Part shown: one piece after another, positions 13,525-22,105 of the stretch
Layout: each line of letters begins with the position of its first letter
How positions within the stretch are numbered: the stretch's first letter is position 1
NCBI RefSeq assembly: GCF_009834805.1
Contig: NZ_WVHO01000001.1
Location: forward strand, 57,565 to 121,564
Length of the DNA: 64,000 nt
Direction: 5' to 3'
DNA from: Saccharibacter sp. 17.LH.SD
GTDB taxonomy: Bacteria > Pseudomonadota > Alphaproteobacteria > Acetobacterales > Acetobacteraceae
The notes under the pieces: model-generated
What the model was told of the DNA's origin: nothing
Seen by the model: only the letters and a program-made list of their open reading frames with translations
Database searches by the model: none
Translations under genes and position numbers: made by a program

Positions 13525-16500
13525 GTGCCGGAAGAAAATATTGGCGGTATACTAGTGCCTCGGTTCCGTCATGATGAGCTAGAGAAGCCATTATGGAGCT
13601 TATTCGATGCGAGTTGGTATCGCCGTCGGTATCGGCACGTTATGTCTGAGGAAGAACAGAAAGCGGATGACTATCGCTTAGAAGAGTTGTGGGAAAAGGA
13701 GGGTGTTCATCGTGAACGTTCTCCTAACCGTTATTTTGATGAAGCATGGTATTTGCGGCGTAACGATACTGTTATGCGTAGTGTGAAACTAAGCGGTATT
13801 TTTGAGAGTGGCTTCCAACATTATATGGATGTTGGGTACCGGCACAGTGCGCCGCATTGGTTGTTTGATTCTATAGAATATTTTCGAAGCAATACGGACA
13901 TCAGTTACCGCAAAGTCCTGAAAATGGGGTTTGCTAACGGCTATGATTATTTTTTGCGTATAGGCGATAAAGCACGTCAAAGCCCTAATATGTTTTTCCA
14001 ACAAGATCTCTTTATGGATGAATGTCTTAAAGAAGATGTGGGGTTTGATCTCGAACGCGGTGGGTTTGAGCAGTATCTTTCGTTAGAAAACCCTCAATTA
14101 GGGCTCGTCAGAACGACATGGTATTTTGACCCAAAATGGTATGTAAAACGTTATCCTGATGTCAAAGAACAGATTGATAATGGCCAATATATCAATCCGC
14201 TACACCATTATTTATCATGTGAAAATGCGCAGGATTTTGACCCTAATCCATTTTTTAGTGAGGCCTATTATCTTAATCGCTATCCAGATGTACGAGACGC
14301 TATCGCTCAAGGAGTTTTTCGTAACGGATATGCACATTTCTTAGCATCAGGCGTGCATGAAAAGCGTCAGCCCTGTGAGGCCCTAGACCTCGCAGCTTTT
14401 GCGCAAACACGTGATTCATATCAAATGACCCCGACGTTACAGCGGGATAATGCGTTTGTTTTATGGATTAAAAAAGAGGAAGGGCGTCTTCATTTATTGC
14501 CTGAAGCGCCTGAAAAAGAGTCTTATCAGCGTGTCGCTGTCAGCCGTGTGGCGTCTGCTTTACCAGCAATATTTCGCTCTCCATTACGTTTTCCCGTCGT
14601 TACAGCCCCGGAGCTGAGTATTATTATCCTCTCAGATGGGGATTATTTTTCAGTCATTGCATCGCTCTTGGCGCTTCATGAGCAGGGCTACACAGCGTGT
14701 GAGATCATTGTCGTTAGTAGTGGTTCTGCGGAAGAGCATCGCAGAATTAAGCAATGTACAGAAGGGGTGACACTTTTATATCCAGATCAATGGCAACCAC
14801 GCGAGAAGCTGCTCGCTTATGGTGTTCAACACGTAACATCAGAGACTATCGTTATCATGCAGGCAGGAATGCAGCCTTTATTAGGCGCCATCCAGGCAGT
14901 TCAGCATGCGATGGCGGATGCGTCGATCCACGGTGGGACGGGGCAGATTATTGGTGTCGATGGCTATGTTGTCGAAGCGGGGTGTCGTCTTTGGCGTGAT
15001 GGCCACATTACGCCATGTGGCCACGGTAAAAGCGCTTATGATGTGGATATTGGTCATGAGCGGGATGTTGAAGCCGTGCAGCAAGGATTTATCTTCGCGC
15101 GCCGAGACAGTTTACGCCACATTTTACCCGTTATAGAGCGTTGTGGTCTCGCCAGTGGTTTTGCGCCTCTAGCACTTGCACTTCGGGCTCAAGGGCATAA
15201 GTTGCGTTATATCCCGGATATCTTGATCAGAGATTTAGGAACAGCCCCGGTATCGCCTGATGCTCTTTCCCAGCAGCCGGTACGTTTGAAGCGTTTTTTT
15301 TCACGTCTGTTGTCACAACACGCCCTTCCTGGAAGTGGAGAATGGCAAGCCCCGCGTGCGCGTCCGGTTATGGTCATGGTGTTCTCTCACGTGCCGCATA
15401 AAGAGGAAGGAGAGGCGGCAAAACGCATTTTCTATCAGATTGACGCCTTACAGCAGCAGGGATGGGATATCATTGTCGTGGGGCTACGTCCTACGAAAGA
15501 AGATCGCTTGTCCATTCCAGTGGATTACCCGCCAGATATCGAATGTGTGGTTGGTACTGTGGATATGGCGGAGTTTTTCCAGTCCAGGCGGGGGAAATTT
15601 CAGGCACTATGGATAGGAGGCACTTCTGTTCTTTCAGAGCTTGCCCCGATTTTACAGGCTGAAGCGGCTTCTTTACCTGCGCGTGGGATCATTCTCGATC
15701 TTGTTTCTCCCGAAGGAGGGAGCTTGCGGGCAATGGAGAATCATCTGCGCCGTCTTGTGGGCAACCAGGATGATCGAGCGCGTTTGCGGCAAGAAGCGGC
15801 AGAAGAACTCTCCGCCGCATGGATATGTCAATGCATTATTGCCGGGGATGAGGCTGAGGTTCAGTTACTGAATGAGCTAGGCTATGATGCTGTTAAACTC
15901 CTGCCTCCTGTAGCGGTGAAGCCCGCTTGGGAAGGGGATAGAGAGTTTTCAGAACGTCATGGCCTTTTCTTCCCATTGCCCATTTATCGTTCTGGGGATG
16001 CTGTACATGATGGATTTGATTGGTTCTGCTTGCAGGTTGTGCCGCATCTGAATGACTTTTTGCCAGCAGATGTCCCTGTTTGGGTTGGGACGTATCATAA
16101 CCCAGCGATTAATTTGAGCTTTTATGAGCGGTTTGTGGTGCTTGAAGGGTTATCGTCTCCCAAGCAATCACGTGAAGCGCTGATGCAACAATGTCGGGTG
16201 ATGGTGGCGCCAACACGAGCTTTCGCGACGCAGCCGTTGGAGGTTGTAGAAGGGGCGGCGTATGGGCTTCCTTCGGTTGTCAGTGCTCCGTTGATGGAAT
16301 CCCTTCATTGGACGGACCGTGAAGAATGCTTCAATGGTGGATTTAATGATGCACGTCGTTTTGCGCAGGCTATTGCTGAACTGTATCAGAACGAAGAGTT
16401 TTGGAAACATGTGCAGACCAAAGCACGCGAGCGTGTTGAAAAAGAGAATACGCTTGCGCGGTTCAGAGAGGTTTTTGCAGACATACTTTCTCTGGCATCG

Positions 16501-16704
16501 GGAGCAGCACCGATGTCCTTTGATCAGAGCCTAGGGCATGAGCAGCCGTTAGAAAGGCGTTTTGCGCCTGCTCCGTTGCAGTGTCGTCCGATTGGTGGGC
16601 GTGCGCATGAGGAAAAAAAGAGTGGGCTGGTTTCCTCTGAAGAGGAGGAAGAGTCAGAAAAGCAAGAATTACCAACCCGTCTTGGGGTTCAATTGAGCCA
16701 ATAG
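13525..16704 (+). CDS. Very large two-domain glycosyltransferase with N-terminal WY..RYPDV repeats
   Basis: A 1059-residue protein from a GTG start. Residues about 25-290 hold five degenerate repeats, each opening with an aromatic motif such as LFDASWYRRRY, YFDEAWYLRR, YFDPKWYVKRYPDV and FFSEAYYLNRYPDV. A GT2-like domain follows (about 365-590: PELSIIILSDGDYF, EIIVVSSGS). The C-terminal half resembles GT-B enzymes, ending with CRVMVAPTRAF and VVEGAAYGLPSVVSAPL, the nucleotide-sugar Glu region. The tail is acidic. No signal peptide or membrane helix is visible. It probably builds surface polysaccharide; donor and acceptor are unknown. Confidence 0.8.
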   Translation: MPEENIGGILVPRFRHDELEKPLWSLFDASWYRRRYRHVMSEEEQKADDYRLEELWEKEGVHRERSPNRYFDEAWYLRRNDTVMRSVKLSGIFESGFQHYMDVGYRHSAPHWLFDSIEYFRSNTDISYRKVLKMGFANGYDYFLRIGDKARQSPNMFFQQDLFMDECLKEDVGFDLERGGFEQYLSLENPQLGLVRTTWYFDPKWYVKRYPDVKEQIDNGQYINPLHHYLSCENAQDFDPNPFFSEAYYLNRYPDVRDAIAQGVFRNGYAHFLASGVHEKRQPCEALDLAAFAQTRDSYQMTPTLQRDNAFVLWIKKEEGRLHLLPEAPEKESYQRVAVSRVASALPAIFRSPLRFPVVTAPELSIIILSDGDYFSVIASLLALHEQGYTACEIIVVSSGSAEEHRRIKQCTEGVTLLYPDQWQPREKLLAYGVQHVTSETIVIMQAGMQPLLGAIQAVQHAMADASIHGGTGQIIGVDGYVVEAGCRLWRDGHITPCGHGKSAYDVDIGHERDVEAVQQGFIFARRDSLRHILPVIERCGLASGFAPLALALRAQGHKLRYIPDILIRDLGTAPVSPDALSQQPVRLKRFFSRLLSQHALPGSGEWQAPRARPVMVMVFSHVPHKEEGEAAKRIFYQIDALQQQGWDIIVVGLRPTKEDRLSIPVDYPPDIECVVGTVDMAEFFQSRRGKFQALWIGGTSVLSELAPILQAEAASLPARGIILDLVSPEGGSLRAMENHLRRLVGNQDDRARLRQEAAEELSAAWICQCIIAGDEAEVQLLNELGYDAVKLLPPVAVKPAWEGDREFSERHGLFFPLPIYRSGDAVHDGFDWFCLQVVPHLNDFLPADVPVWVGTYHNPAINLSFYERFVVLEGLSSPKQSREALMQQCRVMVAPTRAFATQPLEVVEGAAYGLPSVVSAPLMESLHWTDREECFNGGFNDARRFAQAIAELYQNEEFWKHVQTKARERVEKENTLARFREVFADILSLASGAAPMSFDQSLGHEQPLERRFAPAPLQCRPIGGRAHEEKKSGLVSSEEEEESEKQELPTRLGVQLSQ

Positions 16705-16732
16705 GCGAGGCTGAAAAGGATAGAATTATAGT

Positions 16733-18145
16733 ATGGTTGATTATGCATCGGTAGAAGCGGTTTTATCTCATGTCGATAAGACGCTGGACAAAGCTCAGGA
16801 ACGGCTTTTCACTTTGTTGCGTATTCCCAGTATCTCGACACAAAGCCAGCACGCGGCGGATTGCCGTCGGGCTGCAGAATGGCTGCGGGATGACCTAAAA
16901 TCTTGTGCTATGATAGCGGAGGTGCGGGATGTGCGCTGGGCTAAGCCTGGGAATCCGATGGTGGTTGCCCATAGTACGAACCATCGTGATGGGAAGCCCC
17001 ATGTGCTGTTCTACGGGCATTATGATGTGCAACCGACCGACCCCGAGCATGAATGGAAGACAGCCCCATTTGATCCTCAAATGGCTGAGGATGCGTCAGG
17101 GCGCAAAGTGATCATCGCGCGTGGGGCGAGTGATGATAAAGGCCAGGTCATGACATTTCTTGAGGCGTGCCGTGCCTGGAAAGAGGTGCATGGGGAATTG
17201 CCCGTCAAAGTTAGTGTATTGCTTGAAGGGGAAGAAGAGTCTGGAGGCGAAAATCTTCTGCCGTTTCTAAAAGAAAATGCAGAAGAACTTAAAGCCGACG
17301 TCGCGTTGATTTGCGATACAACGATGGCGGATCGACGGACACCGGCGATTACAACATCACTACGCGGGACGGTTGCAGAAGAGGTGATCCTTTCTGCTGC
17401 AACGCATGACCTTCATTCTGGAATGTATGGAAACGCTGCAGCTAATCCTATTGCTCTTTTATGCCAAGCCCTTGCAACTCTGCGAGATCGTGATGGAAGG
17501 GTAACGTTGCCAGGTTTTTATGAGGGCGTAACAGTTCCTGATGATGCTACGCGTGCGCAATGGCGGCGTTTGTTCCCAAGTGATGAAATTTTTCTCGAAG
17601 GGACGGGGCTTTCAATCGCAGCGGGAGAAAAAGGCTTTAGTGCGGTTGAGCAAACCTGGTGCCGGCCAAGCTGTGAAATAAATGGTATTTCAGGCGGTTA
17701 TGAGGATGAAGGGTTTAAAACTGTCTTACCAGCAACAGCACGGGCGAAGGTTTCCTTCCGTCTTGTGCCGGGACAAAATCCTGACCGTATTCAGGAAGCA
17801 TTTCGCCAGCATATTCGCCAAGCGTTACCCAAGGATGTAAAAGCGGAGTTTATTTCGCATGGGCGTTCAGAAGGTTTTGCGGTTGCGAAAAGCAGCCAGT
17901 TCTTGCCTGCAACGCTGAAGGCCTTAAGTGAAGAATGGAGTAACGAAGCGGTGACGGTTGGCTCAGGTGGGTCTATCCCTGTTGCCGGAGAGGTCAGAGA
18001 AGCATTGAGCATGGATGCCTTGATGGTCGGGTTTGCTCAGGCAGATGACCGTATCCACTCGCCTAATGAGCGTTATGGGCTTGATTCCTTTCATAAAGGC
18101 ATACGTTCTTGGGTGCGTATCTTAGCCGCTTTATCGGAAAAATAA
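16733..18145 (+). CDS. M20-family metallo-dipeptidase
   Basis: A 470-residue zinc peptidase of the M20/ArgE-DapE-carnosinase family. Zinc ligands and catalytic residues are seen in VLFYGHYDVQP (His, then Asp), GASDDKGQ (bridging Asp) and LLEGEEESGG (catalytic Glu plus metal Glu). The dimerisation lid lies in the middle and the last ligand near DDRIHSPNERY. Such enzymes split dipeptides or related amide compounds in the cytoplasm. The exact substrate is unknown. It lies 28 bases after the glycosyltransferase and just before pdxA. Confidence 0.88.
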   Translation: MVDYASVEAVLSHVDKTLDKAQERLFTLLRIPSISTQSQHAADCRRAAEWLRDDLKSCAMIAEVRDVRWAKPGNPMVVAHSTNHRDGKPHVLFYGHYDVQPTDPEHEWKTAPFDPQMAEDASGRKVIIARGASDDKGQVMTFLEACRAWKEVHGELPVKVSVLLEGEEESGGENLLPFLKENAEELKADVALICDTTMADRRTPAITTSLRGTVAEEVILSAATHDLHSGMYGNAAANPIALLCQALATLRDRDGRVTLPGFYEGVTVPDDATRAQWRRLFPSDEIFLEGTGLSIAAGEKGFSAVEQTWCRPSCEINGISGGYEDEGFKTVLPATARAKVSFRLVPGQNPDRIQEAFRQHIRQALPKDVKAEFISHGRSEGFAVAKSSQFLPATLKALSEEWSNEAVTVGSGGSIPVAGEVREALSMDALMVGFAQADDRIHSPNERYGLDSFHKGIRSWVRILAALSEK

Positions 18146-18163
18146 GGGATGAAAGGGGAGCGT

Positions 18164-19189
18164 ATGAGCCGTCCATTGGCGTTGACAATGGGAGATCCTG
18201 CGGGGATTGGTCCGGAATTAACGGTTAAGGCGTGGAAGCGCTTGCGACATCAAGGCACACCGTTTTTCTGGATTGGGGATGCTTCCCTTGTGGAAGGTGC
18301 GCTTCCTCTTCAGAAAATCTCTTCAGTGGAAGAGGTGCCGGCTCTTTTCCCCTCCGTTTTGCCCATCATGCATGTGCCTTGTGCAGAGCCTGTTACTCCA
18401 GGGCAGCCAGATAGCCGCAATGCTGGAGCTGTGATCAAAAGCATTGAACGCGCCGTTTCTTTAACACAAAGAGGCGAGGCGGGTGGGGTTGTGACAAACC
18501 CGATTGCGAAGCATGTGCTTGCGGCCGCAGGCTTTCCACATCCAGGCCACACAGAGTTTTTGGCTGAGCTGTGTGGTGTAACAGGGCAAGAAGTGATGAT
18601 GCTGGCTTGCCCTGAATTAAAGGTGGTGTTGACCAGCATTCATGTTTCGTTAAGGCGGGCGATCGACCAACTGTCAGAAGAACGCATTATTGAGGTGACA
18701 ACGCTGGCGCATCGCGCTTTGCAGCGTGATTTCGGCAGTAAAAAGCCGCGCCTTGCGATTGCAGGGTTAAACCCTCATGCGGGGGAAAATGGGATGATGG
18801 GGGAAGAAGAGCGCACCATCATCAAACCTGCCGTTGCTAAATTACAGGATGCAGGCTTTCACGTTACGGGCCCTATGCCGCCTGATACGATGTTTAGTGC
18901 GGCAGCACGCCCTCACTATGATGCCGCGATTTGTTTATATCATGATCAAGGGTTGATCCCGCTCAAGACGTTAGACATGGCAGGTGGGGTAAACGTGACT
19001 TTAGGGTTGCCTATCATCCGCACATCGCCTGATCATGGAACGGCCTTTGATATTGCGTGTGGAGTCTCGCAAGAGGGACGTGCAGACGCGTCTAGTTTAG
19101 TCGCCGCTCTTGCTATGGCTGAAGAAATGAGCCGACAGCGCACCGAATGGGATAGGAAAGGGGAACGTTATGATCCGCCTAGGGCTTAA
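18164..19189 (+). CDS. pdxA: 4-hydroxythreonine-4-phosphate dehydrogenase
   Basis: A 341-residue PdxA, which oxidises 4-phospho-hydroxythreonine; the product is joined by PdxJ to deoxyxylulose phosphate to form pyridoxine phosphate (vitamin B6). It begins [19 protein letters not shown], has the metal-binding histidines in [13 protein letters not shown] and [12 protein letters not shown], and ends with the conserved [15 protein letters not shown]. An ATG at 18149 is in frame, but GGGGAG precedes the ATG at 18164, which matches the family start. Its end overlaps pdxJ by 20 bases, so product and partner enzyme are made together. Confidence 0.95.
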   Translation: MSRPLALTMGDPAGIGPELTVKAWKRLRHQGTPFFWIGDASLVEGALPLQKISSVEEVPALFPSVLPIMHVPCAEPVTPGQPDSRNAGAVIKSIERAVSLTQRGEAGGVVTNPIAKHVLAAAGFPHPGHTEFLAELCGVTGQEVMMLACPELKVVLTSIHVSLRRAIDQLSEERIIEVTTLAHRALQRDFGSKKPRLAIAGLNPHAGENGMMGEEERTIIKPAVAKLQDAGFHVTGPMPPDTMFSAAARPHYDAAICLYHDQGLIPLKTLDMAGGVNVTLGLPIIRTSPDHGTAFDIACGVSQEGRADASSLVAALAMAEEMSRQRTEWDRKGERYDPPRA

Positions 19190-19868
19190 TGTTGATCATG
19201 TAGCGACGTTGAGGAATGCACGGGGTGAGTCGTATCCTGATCCAGTGGCCGCGGCACGTCTCGCTTTAGAGCATGGTGCTGACGGGATTACAGCGCATTT
19301 GCGTGAGGACCGCCGCCATATTCGTGATGAGGACGTCGAGCGGCTGCGCGCTCTTCCCGCGCCATTGAATTTTGAAATGGCCGTGACCGATGAAATGGTC
19401 GAGATTGCCTGTCGTTTAAAGCCTCATGCTTGTTGTCTCGTGCCAGAACGCCGGCAGGAAGTGACAACAGAAGGAGGGTTGGATGTTGTTGGGCAAGAAG
19501 CCTCTCTTGCGCCACGGATCGCGCGTTTAAAGGAGGCAGGTATCCGCGTTTCTCTTTTTATTGATCCAGAAGAGGCCTCAATTGAGGCGGCTCATCGGTT
19601 AGGCGCTCCGGTGGTGGAGCTGCATACAGGGGCCTATGCCTCTGGTAGAAAAGGGGAGCTTGAGCGCTTACAGCGGGCTGCTCAGTGCGTCAACAAACAT
19701 GGCATTGAGCTGCATGCAGGACATGGCTTAACCTATGAGAATGTCGCGCCTGTAACGGCTCTTCCTAACTTGGCGGAGCTCAATATCGGTCATTTCCTCA
19801 TTGCAGAGGCTGTTTTTGTCGGATTAGGCGCTAGCGTCCGCCGTATGAAAGAGCTGCTGTCGACCTAG
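19170..19868 (+). CDS. pdxJ: Pyridoxine 5'-phosphate synthase
   Basis: A 232-residue TIM-barrel PdxJ, condensing the PdxA product with 1-deoxyxylulose 5-phosphate. Family marks are [16 protein letters not shown] at the start, [13 protein letters not shown] (substrate-binding Arg/His), [13 protein letters not shown] and ELHTGAYA. It starts inside the end of pdxA, a classic alphaproteobacterial pdxAJ coupling. Downstream lies a short CCCCTC/GAGGGG hairpin. Confidence 0.96.
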   Translation: MIRLGLNVDHVATLRNARGESYPDPVAAARLALEHGADGITAHLREDRRHIRDEDVERLRALPAPLNFEMAVTDEMVEIACRLKPHACCLVPERRQEVTTEGGLDVVGQEASLAPRIARLKEAGIRVSLFIDPEEASIEAAHRLGAPVVELHTGAYASGRKGELERLQRAAQCVNKHGIELHAGHGLTYENVAPVTALPNLAELNIGHFLIAEAVFVGLGASVRRMKELLST

Positions 19869-19891
19869 GATGGTTCGTCATGTGGGATTTT

Positions 19892-19913
19892 CCCCTCTTT
19901 AGATGATGAGGGG
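19892..19913 (+). terminator. Possible terminator after pdxJ
   Basis: Stem CCCCTC/GAGGGG with a 10-base loop; a T-rich run follows only about 10 bases later on the plus strand, so it is a weak candidate. It lies between convergent genes. Confidence 0.4.
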
Positions 19914-19920
19914 ATGGCTC

Positions 19921-20538
19921 TTATTTTTTATTGGCAGGTGGTGGTTCCGTTTTTTGAATAACGGGTTTGTTGATATCTGTAAATTGAGGGATGTACTGCC
20001 CGGATTCAGTCGAGTAAGTGGCATCGGCACTTTGTGGTGGTGTCTTGGCTGAATGGAAGGCCGAAATTGGCCCGAATGGGAATATCCCTGGAGCTCTATG
20101 CATCGTTGATTCACGTTGCCGTGCGCATCCACGCGTGATGAGTGAGCAAATACCATCAACGCCAATATATTCGTCATTATCGCCAGAATAATGAATTTCG
20201 GCGATACGGTCATGATTAATCCGCAAGAACATATGGCAGTTTGAGCCAGGGCCACCAACAAATGATTGATACATTTTGACAACACTTCCCACAGGGAAGA
20301 ATCCATTATCCTGCATGGCCGGCACGCTGCGCGTTACGTCATACTGCCAGATGGAGGTCGAATCATTGAGCTTTTGAGTCTTGTTCGGCATACCTGCGCA
20401 TGCTTGGAGGTCATAGGTTGTCATACCGACCATCTCGAACTGAGCACGGTGCGCCTCGCGAGCGTCCCAATAACCGCATCCCCCTAGAGCAACAGGTGTT
20501 GCGAGTACAAGGGTTCTAAGCAGAGTAAGGGGCTTCAT
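19921..20538 (-). CDS. Lipoprotein with a possible BamE/SmpA-like fold
   Basis: A 205-residue predicted lipoprotein: signal peptide MKPLTLLRTLVLATPVALGGC ends in lipobox ALGGC. The mature part has MVGMTTYDLQACAGMPNKTQ and IWQYD, which recalls the short helix-sheet unit of SmpA/BamE-like lipoproteins, then a cysteine-containing middle and a Pro/Thr-rich C-terminus. The fold guess is weak. It stands alone, convergent with pdxJ. Confidence 0.65.
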   Translation of the reverse strand: MKPLTLLRTLVLATPVALGGCGYWDAREAHRAQFEMVGMTTYDLQACAGMPNKTQKLNDSTSIWQYDVTRSVPAMQDNGFFPVGSVVKMYQSFVGGPGSNCHMFLRINHDRIAEIHYSGDNDEYIGVDGICSLITRGCARQRESTMHRAPGIFPFGPISAFHSAKTPPQSADATYSTESGQYIPQFTDINKPVIQKTEPPPANKK

Positions 20539-20728
20539 TCTCTCTCCACATGGCAGGGGATTAGTGGCGGCGTAGCGGCAAAGTAAAAACGCTAAATATT
20601 TTAAGTGAGTAATTTCGCTCCTCTATCACGCTTATGTCTCTTTGTGGAGAGATGACTTTCAGTTTTGTGCTCAATAAGCTATCAAGGGCGGGTCTGATTG
20701 ACTGTGAAATGTTAAGGAGAGTGACTAT

Positions 20729-20953
20729 ATGGCTGATATTTCTGCAGCTGAAATTCCCCGTTTGCAACAAACGCTTCAACGTCTTTTAGGGTCCCCTAAA
20801 CTGACGGTAGTTCCGCCAGCGCGCAAAGGTATGAGTGTTGAGATTGCTGTTGCAGGCGAAGTTATCGGAACGGTTTACCGTGATGAAGATGAAGGTGAAG
20901 TGTCCTATGCGGTCAATTTAACCGTTTTAGAAGAAGATCTTCCTCCAAAATGA
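20729..20953 (+). CDS. DUF3126 family protein
   Basis: A 74-residue protein matching the small DUF3126 family known in alphaproteobacteria: EIPRLQQTLQRLLGSPKL, VEIAVAGEVIGTVYRDEDEG and a beta-rich end. No function is established. AAGGAG precedes the start. It lies 13 bases before the ThiF/MoeB gene and is likely cotranscribed with it. Confidence 0.85.
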   Translation: MADISAAEIPRLQQTLQRLLGSPKLTVVPPARKGMSVEIAVAGEVIGTVYRDEDEGEVSYAVNLTVLEEDLPPK

Positions 20954-20966
20954 GTGTTCTCTAATA

Positions 20967-21722
20967 ATGCATTTTTCTGATGAAGAACTTGAGCGTTATT
21001 CGCGCCATATTTTACTTCCTCAGATTGGTGCTTTGGGGCAGGATCAGTTACGGCAAGCACGCATTCTGGTTATCGGTGCTGGCGGATTGGGAACTTCTTT
21101 ACTCCAGCAACTTGCCTGTTCTGGGATAGGGCATATTGGCCTTATCGATCCCGACAGGGTGTCGCTTAGTAACCTTCAGCGGCAAGTTCTTTACCATACG
21201 GATGATGTGGGGCGTCTTAAAGTTGACGTCGCGCGGGAACGCCTGCAGCAGCTTAATTCTCATTGTGAGGTTTTGATCTGGCCTGTTCCTGTTCATGAAA
21301 CGCTTCTGGGCGATATTCTCCCGCATTATGATATTGTGTGTGATGGTACGGATAATGCAGCCACGCGTATGTGCGTGTCGGATTCTTGTGTCGCTTTGAA
21401 GAAAACGCTTATTTCAGGGTCGGTGCAGGGGGTTTCAGGACAATTGGCTGTGTTTCGCCCTCATCACGGAGGCCCGTGCTATCGGTGCCTCTTTCCTGAG
21501 GCTTTGGAAACACCCTCACTCGGCTGTGCTCAGGCGGGAGTTTTAGGCCCTGCAGTTTCTGTTATGGCGGGATTCATGGCCATAAAGGTCGTGAAAGAAT
21601 GTCTGCACTTAGTGGATGATCTCTCAGAAACACGTTTGATGCTGTGGGATGCGCTGACAATGGGGCAACGTTTTTATCCCGTTGCGCGGGACGCTGCGTG
21701 TCCTATGCATTCATCGTCATGA
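20967..21722 (+). CDS. ThiF/MoeB/HesA-type adenylyltransferase
   Basis: A 251-residue E1-like enzyme. The nucleotide loop is VIGAGGLGTSLL, then DPDRVSLSNLQRQ with the ATP-contacting Asp and Arg, DGTDNAATR, and a zinc site from GPCYRCLFPE plus a Cys-x-x-His (CPMH) at the C-terminus in place of the usual second CxxC. Such enzymes adenylate the C-terminus of a sulfur-carrier protein (ThiS, MoaD or similar). It is coupled by a 4-base overlap to a DsrE-like gene, which points to sulfur transfer. The carrier it serves is unknown. Confidence 0.85.
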   Translation: MHFSDEELERYSRHILLPQIGALGQDQLRQARILVIGAGGLGTSLLQQLACSGIGHIGLIDPDRVSLSNLQRQVLYHTDDVGRLKVDVARERLQQLNSHCEVLIWPVPVHETLLGDILPHYDIVCDGTDNAATRMCVSDSCVALKKTLISGSVQGVSGQLAVFRPHHGGPCYRCLFPEALETPSLGCAQAGVLGPAVSVMAGFMAIKVVKECLHLVDDLSETRLMLWDALTMGQRFYPVARDAACPMHSSS

Positions 21723-22102
21723 TGGCGTCATCACCTCTGTTTCTGACATTAGCAGATGCTTCATGGCAGCGAGCTCATTATGGTTTTGTGCTGGCGACGA
21801 GTGCTTTGTCGTTAGGGCGGCCGACCCTTCTTTTTGCGGGAGGATATTCCGTGCATGTGTTTTCTCATACGATGCAAGGGCTCGAAGGTGCCTTAGCGAC
21901 TGAAGAGCTTTTACGCAAAAATGTACCTTCGCTTCACGATTTGCGAGAAGCCTTCTTTGCCCTGGATGGGCGAGCGATTGCTTGTGAAACAGGGATGAAA
22001 ATGGCTGGCCTAACGCCACAAGAGCTTGTGGAGGGGGTAAGAAGCGGTGGGATGATCCGTTTTCTTACAGAAGTAGAGGATCATCCCATTCTCGCTTTAT
22101 GA
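21719..22102 (+). CDS. DsrE/DsrF-like sulfur-relay family protein
   Basis: A 127-residue protein with the DsrE/F layout: first strand PLFLTLADASW, helix HYGFVLATSALSLG, strand PTLLFAGGYSVHVFS, and a second half with ALDGRAIACETGMKMAGL containing the cysteine expected for persulfide handling. The open frame starts earlier (21644), but the ATG pair at 21719/21722 overlapping the stop of the previous gene is the likely start. Its place directly after a ThiF/MoeB enzyme supports a role in sulfur transfer. Confidence 0.75.
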   Translation: MMASSPLFLTLADASWQRAHYGFVLATSALSLGRPTLLFAGGYSVHVFSHTMQGLEGALATEELLRKNVPSLHDLREAFFALDGRAIACETGMKMAGLTPQELVEGVRSGGMIRFLTEVEDHPILAL

Positions 22103-22105
22103 GTT

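Noticed and set aside
21644..21718. N-terminal extension of the DsrE-like protein
   Set aside because: The extension lies inside the ThiF/MoeB gene; the double ATG at 21719 overlapping its stop fits translational coupling and the family start.
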